Source: Certhia americana (lineage: Eukaryota > Chordata > Aves > Passeriformes > Certhiidae). Taken from it: a stretch of DNA of 64,000 nucleotides. The stretch lies in assembly GCA_018697195.1 (NCBI GenBank), contig CM031878.1, forward strand, positions 70,061,816 to 70,125,815, read 5' to 3'. Positions 1 through 11,260 of the stretch are shown in pieces. Both the position numbers and the translations under genes were made by a program. Position 1 is the first letter of the stretch. Every line of letters starts with the position of its first letter. The notes under the pieces were generated by a model. The model saw only the letters and a program-made list of their open reading frames with translations. It made no database searches and was not told where the DNA came from.

Positions 1-3000
1 GCCTTCTCCTCCCTGTGAATATATTTTATACTTTTATTACCTCAGTTTTTATTACCTAGGGAATGCTCCCTGCCTCTGTTGCTTCCCACTCTCTCCCCAG
101 CCAGCAACACCCGGTAGTGGGGGAGTGTTCTTTGCTGGTTTTGCAGAGAAACCAAGTGATTCTTAAAATCATAAATCACACTGACACAAAAAAAGCAATC
201 TTATGTACTTCATGTTAAATAATCCTCTGAATAAAAATACTCTGGGAGAAAGACACACTTTTGCTTCCTCTCCATCTGCCATCTTGCCTTCAGAAGTTTG
301 TCTACCTTTAAAAAAAAGTGAGGAAAAAATTCAAAATACAGGACAAACTAACAAAACTTTTGTTTTTGCCCAAACAATCACGAGTGTTCCTCCCTCCATT
401 TACTAAGTTGCAATGCCAGAGAAATTTCCATGAGGGTCCAGGCATCATCTGTAAAGGTACTTAAAGCTGATTTTCATGTAAAATGTCACATTGTTTTAAC
501 GGATGGCAGCTGACCTCACACAGGTTTGCACAGACACTACGTGCAAGACAAAGTAAAATGCAGACAGGTGCCACTATCCAAGACATCACTTCAAGAAGAT
601 GCATGATACCTAAATTGCTTCACATTTATGGGGTTAATATGAGGTTACCATGCCTATCTTTAATTTTCCCTGAATTTAGCAAGGTAGGATTACAATCAAT
701 TTTAATTCTAAGAAAAGTAATTTGTTTCAAATTTTCAGAGTTTAAACCAAAACCTGACAAAAAATAATTGAGGGTAACACCTGCATGCCAGTGTCCCTGA
801 AACTACAACCAAAGTAGAAGGGAAAAAGTGGAGACAGAGGGGCCAAAGTTCAACACCTTTTGAAAAGTAGAGGCTGCTCTCCTGGCTTCGTGGGCCATAC
901 TCCAGGCCTTTCTGCATTTAATATGCTTTAGCACTACGCTAAGTAAGAAGAAAAAAAAAGAAACAAAAACCCAAGCCCAATGAATTTGTATAGGAATAGG
1001 CTGATAATAGTGCATTGACTACATCAGAAAATCAACATCCAGCAAAAAGTAAAGATTAAAAGATGACATTATGTGCATTTCAGCATTAGTGCACCGTTGA
1101 ATCAAGTAGTGGGCTGCTGAAAAAGTATCATATGCACAATGTAAACAAACTCCAAAACTTGCTTCCCTACACCTTATCATAATAATACTAAATGGTAATT
1201 TCGAAAAGAGTAAGCAAGAAATCAATTGATTTTTATAATATTTTGTACGGTAAAATAAAACCCGTTATGTATAAAGATATTTATTGAGGTGAGTTTTAAT
1301 ATTTTTTTTCTCTTAAGTGAAGTCAGTGTACATTGCAAACGTCAGAGAAACAAAAATTGAAACAGCCTGCTGTACATTCCTGGAAATGAACTTCAAAGCA
1401 CATCTGGTTTACATTTAACTAGTTCTGTCACTGGAAACACAAGCTAAACCATGGAGCTTGTCATAAAAATCTCAACTTTCACAGACTCTGGAGCCTCAAA
1501 CAAGCCTCTTACTCCTCAAAACAAACTGATAAAAATTTTCAATTGAACTACAAACAAAATCAGTGGAGGGTTTTGTTGTTTCTTCAGAGTTGCTGACAAG
1601 AGTCATATTAAAAATTTCTTGGTGACTAATAAGCATCAGGGCATTTTCAGTGCTCAACACAGAGCTCCTGACTGCAGCAGGTTTTTACAACCAGTGAACT
1701 TGTAACTCCAAAATGAATTATGAGAAACAGGATTTGGGCAGAAAGAGAATAATTTCTTTCACTGCTACCAGCCCAGCATTATTGCTGCCTACCCAATGTG
1801 AGTAAAACGCAACACATTTAATAGGTTTTACAGACACTTTTACACAAAACCCCTCCTGAACAGCTTTTTTTGCCTCACTGGCTAAATTTAGACATCAGTC
1901 TACTGAACAGATTCAAAATCTATTAATAGTAGCACCATTATCACTAAGAAGTAAATCCAAGTTTACTGTTTGAAAATGTAGACACATTTTATTTCAACAA
2001 GATTGGCAGGGTTGTCTGCATTCTGACTTCTCATCCATTCAGCTTTAGGTCAGTATTTTACGCTCTGATGTTCTGGGTAGTGAGCACCTCCCCTTACCAT
2101 ACTACATCAGTTTTTCTGTCTAGAAGATTCCTCAAGAAATATGGACATTAAGGGTACACAGTATTCACAGACACAAATTTTCCAGTGCACAGACACTATT
2201 CACAGACCCTGGAGAATAAATTCCTGAGCACTGTGGGCAGATAGGCACTGAGACAACTTGGCACAGAAAGCTCTGTAAATCCGTGAGGGTTGGCACAAGA
2301 AAAGCCTCACTCTGAACAAGTGGTACCAATCTGCAACATGCAAAAAGAGTAAGAACTAACTTTTTTATGGTGACCTTTGAAACCACCATGCATTAAAATA
2401 TAAAGGGATGTAATTTCCTTTGCATAGAAGGGATGAAGGTGTTTTGTATAGAACACATGAGTGATTTTATACTGCCAGAATTCAAAACATTTCCACTTTC
2501 TTTTCTCTGTGTTGGCTTAGCTGTATGGCAGTAACTTCTACCTGATCAATAATAATAAGGAGCTGAGGACAGTAATATCTCCCACTACTTCAGAAAAATA
2601 TGGATGATTACACTGGTTCACATAACAAGTGTTTTGCAACAAACAATTAGAGCTTCCCCATCACTCAAAGAAATGCAAAACCATTTACTATAAAAACTTT
2701 CTAATGAAAACTTGTGATTTCTACAAATATTGAGACTTACAGACTGTGGAACCAAACAAAAAATCAAAGAGAAGTGATGGAAATCAAGGTACAGAAAATC
2801 CTCAGAACCTGGTGTCTACAGCCCATACTTAGAAATGATACAGGGTTTGATTTGAGACCTTGGAAAAGGCTACCAGACTTAAAGACTAGAAGCAAAAATG
2901 TAGATTTGCAGTTTAAGCAGAAACATGTCAAGCTAGGTAGCAGAAAGTTTGAAGATGAAGATATAGAAGTAGTTATAAGGATAATAAGTTTCAAAGTGTA

Positions 3001-3959
3001 GTACTGTAAGTTTGTTATATGATTAGTTAAGAAAGTCTGCAATGTGGCAAAAATATGTAAAACGAAATAATTAAGTTAAGGACAAATAATCTTTGTAGCA
3101 GTATTTTATTAGCTAATAAATCTTTATAAAGCTTTGTAGCTAGAAGTCTGAGGACCCTTTGACTTATACAGTAAAGACTGTGAAGAGGATCTCACCCTTC
3201 CTAAGACTGTACAAAATAAAAGCATTAAATTATTATTAAAATAAAATTATTAAAATAATAAATTATACTTTAGAGCATCTATCACTAGTCCCATCTCTTT
3301 CTTGCAAAATTCCAATAGAGAAGAACAGTAAAATTCTGCTGCTCCTACTACTAATTAAGAGTTGGCACATAAGCTAATGCTCACAATTTTACTTTTTTTG
3401 GCAGTTTTCCTTTTTTTTTTTTTTAATAATTAAAATTTTTCATTAGTTTCTGTTATATGACATTTTTGCTTATTCAACATCTGTGTTAAATAGTAATATA
3501 AGAAAGCAATTTTGATTATACTGTAAAAATAAAGGACAATTTTAGTATTACTAGGCAGTAATACCCAGGTTCTGGAACGCATCACAGACTGAAGGGAGAG
3601 AAGGGAGAAAAGAAAAAGGAGACTCCATGATCAAGACAGATGCATTTCCCTAAATGACAGAGATGGCATTCCTGCTACATTATCAAAGGCAAGCATGTAC
3701 TCCCCTCTACTGTAGTTTAAAAATGTTATAGCTAAGCAATGAAAAACATTATCATATAAAAATTAAATTATTATTTTGAAAGAAATTCAACAGCAATACC
3801 CAACACACTAAAAGCAGAGAAATTAAAAGGGAAACATTAAGATTTATGCAACACCACAGCTCACTCTTTTCCTCTGGAATCTGCCATCTCTCCCATTATA
3901 GTTTTGCTTTGATGTGACACAATAAACAATAAATCTGACACGATGTCCAGCTTCCTCAC
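1..3959 (-). other. FBN2: FBN2 intron 19 (partial)
   Basis: AT-rich sequence running off the window, with an AT-only ATTAAA-like patch near 3225-3265 and a T run near 3411-3424. I searched for the next cbEGF exon and did not find one. Confidence 0.75.
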
Positions 3960-4085
3960 CTTCACAGGTGTCTGTCTCTGAGCTGAACAGGTAACCCTTG
4001 GGGCAGGAGCAGCTGTAGCTGCCTGGGGTGTTCTGGCAGAGCCCGTTGTCACACAGTAGCCCATTCACAGAGCACTCGTCAATGT
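3960..4085 (-). CDS. FBN2: FBN2 exon 19: cbEGF-like domain 8 (last exon in window)
   Basis: This 126-base exon encodes [32 protein letters not shown] and [10 protein letters not shown]. It is the left-most FBN2 exon here; the following cbEGF exon was looked for between 1 and 3959 and not seen, so it should lie beyond the window. The acceptor is CTGCAG before ACATTGACG and the donor GTGAGG, leaving phase 1 for the next exon. Confidence 0.96.
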
Positions 4086-6491
4086 CTGCAGGGACAGGAG
4101 ACAAACCATGACCAAAAATGACAGCTCTTACTTTCAAAGCTTTAATTCACTTTCAGGTTTTTACTGAAAAAATTTCTGCTCTGCCTTTAAAGTTGTTTTT
4201 GTCACTAGCAAACTCAAAAATTAGTTCACATTTAGTCTTAAAAAAATAATTATGTTTTCTTGCACTGACCTTGGTTATTTGAGTTTAGTCAATGACCTTG
4301 GTCAAATGACAATGATTTTGTCATTTGTATGACTACACCATATAAATTCACATATGTCTATTTGCTTTGACAAACGGTACTTCAACAATTTCTTTTTTAA
4401 AACACACAGACAGCAGTATGTTAATTACTGTTCTAACCCTGTTTTAGAGACTGAAATTGTATTTGTTATCCATGAAGTAGATTAAAATCTATCCTATATG
4501 GTTCATGTATGGCAGCCATCTCAGGAGAACACACATACCTTCCCTCCAGAGGAACATGTATTTAAAAAAAAATATATGATTAAGACCAGGATATCAAGCA
4601 TACTGACTAGGAAAATCCCATATATTAACATTCCCTGAATGTTAATTCCCCGAACTCCTCTTAAACTAATTGAAAATAATTCTAATAAAAAGTAATGTGT
4701 CTTCCTCATTGCCCTACTATTTATTCCATGAAAGATGAAAGAATATAATTTTAAGCCTTTTCCTTTACTGCCCATCACATATCAAAATAACCTCTAGAAG
4801 AATAGTGATAGGATAAGTCAGGATAAACATGGCATTTTATCCTGCTTCAGGTTGTCTCTTCTTTATTGACTTCTTGATTTCTCAAACTTGATACTGCAAC
4901 TTAAATCAAATAGAAATCTTAAATCAAATAGATTTTTAGAGAGTTTTTAAGTTTAAAAATATAGGGAAAAAAGTGAGAATGCAATATAACTAAAATTGGA
5001 GAATTTTGGTTTCCCCAGTTACTTTAGATTTTCCAAGCTGTGATTATTCCTGTTGGACTCGGACAACAAAACCTAAATTTCCCCAGATAATGAATCCAAG
5101 ATTTAAGTCTGGCAGCCATGAATTGAAAAAAGCTGTTCTTTAGAAACCTGTCCTTAATCTAACTTCATCTGATTTCAACCACAGTGAAGAGGATAAATTT
5201 GTAAACTGACATTTTCAAGAGCAATTTTGAGCTTGTTATCATACAATCCTTTATCCCAAACTATGCAGTGTGATGAATACATTATTTCATTAGAATCTCA
5301 GAATAATTTCAGATTTGGACTGGAATCTGTTGTGATATGCTCTGTAAAAACACGGATCAATGCAGCTCATGCTTTAAACTCACTCAGATCTGACAAAAAT
5401 ACTGTCTGCATTCTGACTGATGACCTATTTTTATTCCTGGCATCTCACAAGCAGTGTCATTAATTAAAATCTTTCAACCTTGTATCTGAGTGTTCATACT
5501 TAAATTCTTTTACAGAAAAAAATCTACCCAAGATTAAACACATCCTCACATTCAGTCAGCTTTATCTTTATTTAAGTAAATACATAAATTATACTAGCAC
5601 TTACCGAATCCCAAGAGTAACTAGATAAATAATCCCTCTTACCGTAAAATCCACTTGGAGAATGAATATTACATAAAGCATTTTAAAAATAAAAACAGCA
5701 ATACTTATGTGCAGCAGTGCTTTTCCTGCCAAAAGGTCATATTTATGGCTTTAGGAAGTAACTACATGTAAAGTTCCTTTATTCAAGCAGATGAAAGGAG
5801 ACACTTTCTTTTGTGTTTGCTTTGCATCACCCAGAAGGAATGTTTGATATGAAAACTATACCACAGCTATACAGAACAGGTTTTCCCAAGCAAAACTGGT
5901 GAAGTTTTGTTGAGAACAAATAAACAGCAGTATCAGGTCAGTAAACTAAGTGCAGTCAGTGCAGAGCACAATAATTCACAAAAATAAACCCAATACTTAA
6001 AGGCAATACTTTGGACATCCTGATGGTTTCAGAGAGATTTCCATTAGCTTTTAATTTAAATAATCTTTGCCTTTCTGCTTAAAATTACAAGGCTATAAGC
6101 AACATGACTGTACAATGCACTTGTGGTATAATACACTTTTTTTGGATGTAAGAATTCCCAAAAGGAAAAAAACCCAAAACCCAACAAACCCCCGGATTTC
6201 ATGTATGGTCATGAATAATAAAATTAATTAGGTGGAGAGCAAAACCTGCAATGATGCCTCCTGCTTACACTTCCCAAACAGCAACACTCACCCACCAAAT
6301 GACAGAAAAATATACAGTAAGGATAACAATTATAGAGTGATTGAGAAAAGCATCATTCAGGTTTTTTGCATTTTGATTGTAGCTTGAAGAAGTAGATTTC
6401 TTGCAACCTAAATTCTGTCAGGTCAAATCAGCATCAATGCAATGACAACTAATTTAGCCACATTAAAAAAAAACCCAACAAAACAACTTAC
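4086..6491 (-). other. FBN2: FBN2 intron 18 (2.4 kb)
   Basis: AT-rich; a short tandem duplication (4900-4933) is the only structure noted. Confidence 0.8.
4900..4933 (+). repeat. Two-copy tandem repeat, 18-base unit
   Basis: CTTAAATCAAATAGA is repeated in tandem, AT-rich, with no other special feature. Confidence 0.8.
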
Positions 6492-6617
6492 CCACACAAT
6501 TGGTTCCAGCAGAATCAGGCTCATAGCCACTGTTGCAGTTACAGCGGTAGCTGCCACGCAGATTTTCACAAATCCCATTGGAGCAAATATCAGGATCCAA
6601 AGCACACTCGTTAATAT
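6492..6617 (-). CDS. FBN2: FBN2 exon 18: cbEGF-like domain 7
   Basis: This 126-base exon encodes [32 protein letters not shown] and [10 protein letters not shown], the first cbEGF after TB2. Calcium-binding motif D-I-N-E-C and the Y-x-C-x-C element are intact. The acceptor is TGCAG before ATATTAACG and the donor GTAAGTT. Confidence 0.96.
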
Positions 6618-6761
6618 CTGCATTAGCACAATACAAGATAATCAGACTCTGACAGGTATGACAATCTTGTTCCTGTGAGAGGTGTGGGCAACACACACTG
6701 ACTCACTGGATGCTGGGGCACTCATTCAGAGACAAGGCACAGCACAGGGGCAGCCTGGAGG

Positions 6762-6848
6762 CTTAAAGAGGTGATTATTCTCCTTCATTTGATACTAGAA
6801 GGCCAGACCTGGAATACTGCATCCAATTTTGGGCCACTTTACATGGGC
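6762..6848 (+). mobile_element. CR1 LINE fragment, plus strand (left part of an interrupted copy)
   Basis: The stretch around GTGATTATTCTCC and then CCTGGAATACTGCATCCAAT matches the conserved CR1 region near the end of the second open reading frame (a tract reading like LEYCIQFWA). It is diverged and ends abruptly where sequence of the opposite orientation starts. Avian CR1 is the dominant bird retrotransposon. Confidence 0.7.
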
Positions 6849-7500
6849 CCACTCCTCAAACCTCCTAATGCACCTACAGAAGCCTGTCATGGTCTTGTCA
6901 CTCTTTGCCAAAACTCAGCCCCAGTGTGTCCTAGCTTTCCCAATCTCTTGCCTACACATCTGGGCAGCTTTCCTCTATTCCTCACACCATTCTTCCCTGG
7001 TTCCACTGGCTGTGCATTTCCTTCTTACAGTACAGTCTGACCCTTACTCAACCAAGCTGGTCTTTGCCTTCTTTGCCTTATTTCTTATACGTATGAACAG
7101 AGAGCTCTTGTGATCTCAGGAAAACATCCTCAAAGCTCTGTTTTGTTACTTTAAACCTGAGGGCAGTTTCCTAGGGAATCCCATTCACTGATGCCTTAAG
7201 CAACTGAAAGTTCATGTTCATGAAATTCAGAGCACTGTCTTTACTCTCCAACTGGCCCACATGCCTCAACTCAGCATGAGTTCCACCAGGGCTTGACCAA
7301 TGCAGATCAGGCTGCCATCAGTCTGAACATCACTAATTAATTCATCTCTGTTGGTAAGCAACAGGTCCTGTAAGGCCTCTGCTCTGTTTAAACTATCACC
7401 TGGATTAAAAAATTTTCCCCTCAGAGTGATCCATGTCTCCCAGACTACACACAGCTCATGTCAGCATGGCTAAATTCCATCAGCAGCATCAGTGCCTGAG
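6849..7500 (-). mobile_element. CR1 LINE fragment, minus strand (inserted within another CR1)
   Basis: Read on the minus strand, about 7305-7370 encodes DLLLTNRDELISDV followed by TDGSL, matching the end of the CR1 endonuclease domain. The continuation towards 6849 resembles the linker between endonuclease and reverse transcriptase in bird CR1 copies. It is broken by stops and frameshifts and is a fossil. It lies between two plus-strand CR1 pieces. Confidence 0.65.
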
Positions 7501-7861
7501 GTGTAAGAGGAGCCTGAACGGACTGGATTTGTTCAGCTGAAAAGAGGGAATATCAGACAGCACTTTCTTGATTTTAACAGATGATTACAGACAAGATGAG
7601 CCAGATTCCTCTTTGAGGTGCACAGTGACTTGGCAAGAAACAACACTTGCAAGATCCAACAGTGGATGTTTAACTTTCACACCAGGAAAACAATTCTTCA
7701 TCATGAGCATGGCTAAGCACTGGTGCAAGTTGCCCAAAGACGCTATGGGAACTCCATCCTTGGAAAATTTCCAAATTCCAGCAGGCAAGGCCTTGAGAAA
7801 TGACTCAGCTTTGATGATACACTTGTTCTGAGCAGAAGATATCCTTTCCAACCTAAACTGA
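7501..7861 (+). mobile_element. CR1 LINE fragment, plus strand (right part of an interrupted copy)
   Basis: The order of CR1 3' landmarks is kept: GGATTTGTTCAGCTGAAAAG, then an AACTTTCACACCAGGAAAA-type tract, then GCACTGGTGCAAGTTGCCCA, an ACTCCATCCTTGGA tract and finally TATCCTTTCCAACCTAAACT, close to the CR1 3' end. It is heavily diverged, so an old insertion. Together with 6762-6848 it forms one plus-strand copy missing roughly 80 bases of consensus at the interruption. Confidence 0.75.
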
Positions 7862-8960
7862 GAGGGAACTATGTACTTGTAAGAAAAAGCTTGATGCAAA
7901 ATACCTAGCCTATGAACCCAGTGCCTGTGGTACAGGGATCTAGACAAGAAGTTATAGATTATTAGGTGACACAAGAAGTAATGCATAGGTCAAAACTACA
8001 GCATATTCAGTCCTAGAAGAACTTGTTAGAAACTTAAAATATTTCTCAGACAGAACAGGATGATGGATGAGTTATATTCCCTGAATTTACAGTCCCATAT
8101 AAAATTTCTGCCATAGTTGGAAAAGTCTAAAATATTCATATGAACTGTAAGAAGAGGAACAGACTAATTTTAATACTTCTTGCCTCTGAGGAAAAGAGGC
8201 TTTTTCAATACTTTCCTTCATCTCGTATGGTAAGTCCATTACTTGAAATAGTTCCTTTCCTGATCCCTCGAAAGAAAGGGTGCTGGCCGAACTGCGACTT
8301 CATGAAAGGCTTGTTTTGTACTTGTAGGACTAAATTTTTGTAAAGAACACTTCCTCTTTAATCGCAGAGCAGTTTAGATACTGATTTATATTTAATCATA
8401 TATACATTTGGAAAAAAGCATGCTATCCCTGGATAAAACTCAATGCTATGAGACACCTGGAAAACTTTGTAAGAAAATACCATTTGGAGTACTACTTCAG
8501 ATTTGTATTTAGAGCAAAATGCATTCTGTAGCTTATTAGATACATTTGAATCTTGGGGACAAGCCACACAAGGAGTGTACAAGCAGTGAAAGGAGCAGCA
8601 GCATGAAAATTGGCTGCAATGTTGCTGTACGAGACGTACAGAGAACCCTGTGTTTACTCTAGAAACCTGAACAAAAAAGAGGACCGTGATCTTTGTCACG
8701 CAATTATTAACATATCAGAAAAATACCTTGCAATAAATTTTATGTTCCTATATTCTCCTATCGCTTCTTCAACCCATTTTATCTGGCAGCTGCAGCATGC
8801 TTTGCCCCTACTTCAGACCTGACTCAGACATTATTTTTTAAAATCCCTGTCTCTATGGTACTAGAAAAAGGATCTGAAACTTTACAGTTTCCAATACTAA
8901 ATGCAGGTGGTCACTTTCAGGACTTTTTTTCATAAGGATATGGCTTTTTCAGTTATGCTT

Positions 8961-9342
8961 TGTAGAAGAAATTTTGTTAGAAAAGGGACATTTTCTGCAC
9001 AAGCTATGCTGTGAACAAGTACTGCGTGTACAGAAAAAAATTTCTAAATTGTCCTTGATGCTGATAAGGAGAAAATAATTGGCTAGGGCTAATTAGAAAG
9101 AGACTGTAGAACAAGATATGTTAACTATCATAAAGGAATAATTTGTTTTAGTATTTTATCCAACCAAATTGTATACATCCACCTAGTATCTGCATGCACG
9201 AAGTTCTGTAACCTATCATAAAGCATTTAGAGTCGCCTAAACCCTGTGTTGTCTATATAATGTGTGAAATTTGTGTAATAAACAAGCAATGATTGTATCT
9301 CTATGAGAATTGTGTCTGTTGACTCGGAGCGATCCCCCTACA
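8961..9342 (+). mobile_element. Solo LTR of an endogenous retrovirus, with target-site duplication
   Basis: A 382-bp element begins TGTAGAAG and ends CCCCCTACA, so it has the inverted TGTAG/CTACA termini of LTRs. It is flanked by ATGCTT (8955-8960) and ATGCCT (9343-9348), a 6-bp target-site duplication with one mismatch. TATATAA (9254-9260) and the polyadenylation signal AATAAA (9277-9282) set the orientation as plus, opposite to FBN2. No internal retroviral coding sequence is present, so it is a solo LTR left by recombination. A 6-bp duplication is most usual for class II (ERVK-like) elements; the family name is not determined. Confidence 0.8.
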
Positions 9343-10030
9343 ATGCCTCCTTCCAATTCTTAATTCTACAGAGAAACAATCTGTGCTGTGCATGGAAATG
9401 ATCCATGAGTGAACACTAGATCTGGAGTGAAAAACTGCTCTATTACTATCCCAGTTGACTGAAAAATCAACTGCAAATGCAAGTGACTCCTGTCAAATGA
9501 GAGAGAACTATTATGACGAATCTGAAAAAATCTCTAATCTCAAAAAAAAACCGCAAAAAAGCCGAAACAACAACAGCAAAAAAACCCCATAGGTCAGAAC
9601 TCTGAAACAGATTACTTTTTTTTCTTGATAGGGTCAGGTAAAATCCACTGTTCTAGAGAATTCATTTCAGCCTTTTCTGTGGACAACATTAAAATACTGT
9701 GCTTTGAAAATTAAAATCAAACTACTAATCTTGATGTTAAAAACTTCACTCTAGTATGTTAGCAAAAAATGTAATTCTGAGGATGTTGGGTTTTTTTAAA
9801 ACTTTGAATCATTGTCCTGGGGTGACTCTATGATGCTGAATTGTTCAATTTTTAAATTGTTAATTACTTGTTAAATAAACATTTTTTCTCCATATAAGTT
9901 TACCTCCTGAAGCAACTGGGGGAGGGGCCAATTAAATTTATCCTCTAGAGAAAACCACTTCAGAAATTTCATCCCAGAATTTGCCCTTAACCAGGACAAT
10001 CATATGTATTAAAGAAAATATTCAACATAC

Positions 10031-10084
10031 CTCTTCCATCAACAGTAATACCTATTCCACTGCTACACAGGCCATGGAACTCAG
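10031..10084 (-). CDS. FBN2: FBN2 exon 17: TB domain 2, last part (54 bases)
   Basis: This tiny exon supplies the TB2 tail AEFHGLCSSGIGITVDGR, including the eighth cysteine of the module. The frame fits exactly: exon 16 ends TCA G, this exon starts CT GAG, giving Ala, and it ends AGA G before donor GTATGTTG, giving the Asp codon with AT of exon 18. The acceptor is GAGCAG with a preceding pyrimidine-rich stretch. 54 bases is the size expected for the second TB2 exon. It differs from human, as recalled, by Ile for Val in SSGVG. It lies only 155 bases from the assembly gap, so it is easy to miss. Confidence 0.95.
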
Positions 10085-11107
10085 CTGCTCAGTTGAGGTG
10101 GAGATGTTGGGGAAAAGAAAATGTTATTTCCAGTATTTCACCTTCTTTCATCCTAAACAAAATCCATGTGATTTTTTTTTTCCCCAAAGTAATTTTTCTA
10201 CATTGTAACTACTGAACTGCCAACGCTGAGATGAAATAANNNNNNNNNNNNNNNNNNNNNNNNNNNNNNNNNNNNNNNNNNNNNNNNNNNNNNNNNNNNN
10301 NNNNNNNNNNNNNNNNNNNNNNNNNNNNNNNNNNNNNNNNNNNNNNNNNNNNNNNNNNNNNNNNNNNNNNNNNNNNNNNNNNNNNNNNNNNNNNNNNNNN
10401 NNNNNNNNNNNNNNNNNNNNNNNNNNNNNNNNNNNNNNNNNNNNNNNNNNNNNNNNNNNNNNNNNNNNNNNNNNNNNNNNNNNNNNNNNNNNNNNNNNNN
10501 NNNNNNNNNNNNNNNNNNNNNNNNNNNNNNNNNNNNNNNNNNNNNNNNNNNNNNNNNNNNNNNNNNNNNNNNNNNNNNNNNNNNNNNNNNNNNNNNNNNN
10601 NNNNNNNNNNNNNNNNNNNNNNNNNNNNNNNNNNNNNNNCTTGACACGATTGTCCTCTCAAGTTACTGCTTTTAACCACACTGTCAGTTTTACTTGTTTT
10701 TCTTCTAAATAGTTTTCTGCTACTTCAAAAAACAATACTAAATGGAAATTCTCTCTAAGATGCATCACCTCAGCTGTGTAGTCAAAAGACTTTTTTTTTT
10801 AAGCAATTCCCACGTGTACTTAAAAAATTGATTCTTATAAAATGAAATATCAATTTCTAGAAATATATTGGGCTGCTCTTTTAAGCTGGATTGACTGGAT
10901 CAGGAAATTTACAGATTCATTGGAGAATTCTGCTTATTCTCTTGCAAGAATTATTATATATAGCAAACTCTTAATTCAGGAACCCAAATTAATCCTGTTA
11001 ACTTTTATTTAGGGCATGAAATAAATCAACAGTGTGATCTCAACAAGATTTTTCTTATTTAAAGTCTGCATGTTCACTATACCACTCAAAGAAACACAAA
11101 ATTTTAC
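10085..11107 (-). other. FBN2: FBN2 intron 16, containing the assembly gap
   Basis: Separates the two TB2 exons. 400 of its 1023 bases are unknown (10240-10639). Its true length is therefore uncertain. Confidence 0.85.
10240..10639. other. Assembly gap, 400 N
   Basis: An uninterrupted run of exactly 400 N. The two TB2 exons on either side are complete, so no FBN2 coding sequence needs to lie inside. The size may be estimated or a placeholder. Confidence 0.99.
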
Positions 11108-11260
11108 CTGAGTTTTTAGCAGGGCAGGGATTACATGGCTCTCCAAAACCATAGTCAGGGTTGGCACAGCAGCATTCAGACTTTGTCACAGCACCAGGGA
11201 AGGGATGGACACACAGCCCTTTTCTGATGCCTCCATAGCATGTGCTACGCACATGAGTAT
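11108..11260 (-). CDS. FBN2: FBN2 exon 16: TB domain 2, first part
   Basis: This 153-base exon encodes [35 protein letters not shown] and [16 protein letters not shown]. Seven cysteines including the CCC triplet mark a TB module; the eighth is in exon 17. Position four is Val where human, as recalled, has Met. The acceptor is TTTAG before ATACTCATG and the donor GTAAAAT. The assembly gap lies in the intron after it. Confidence 0.96.

Larger units (their letters stand above)
6618..10030 (-). other. FBN2: FBN2 intron 17 (3.4 kb)
   Basis: Holds the nested CR1 arrangement (6762-7861), a solo LTR (8961-9342) and an A-rich patch near 9540-9590. No other gene seen. Confidence 0.8.

Noticed and set aside
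7585..7986. 133-codon minus-strand open frame
   Set aside because: It is antisense to the plus-strand CR1 fragment; no domain of its own.
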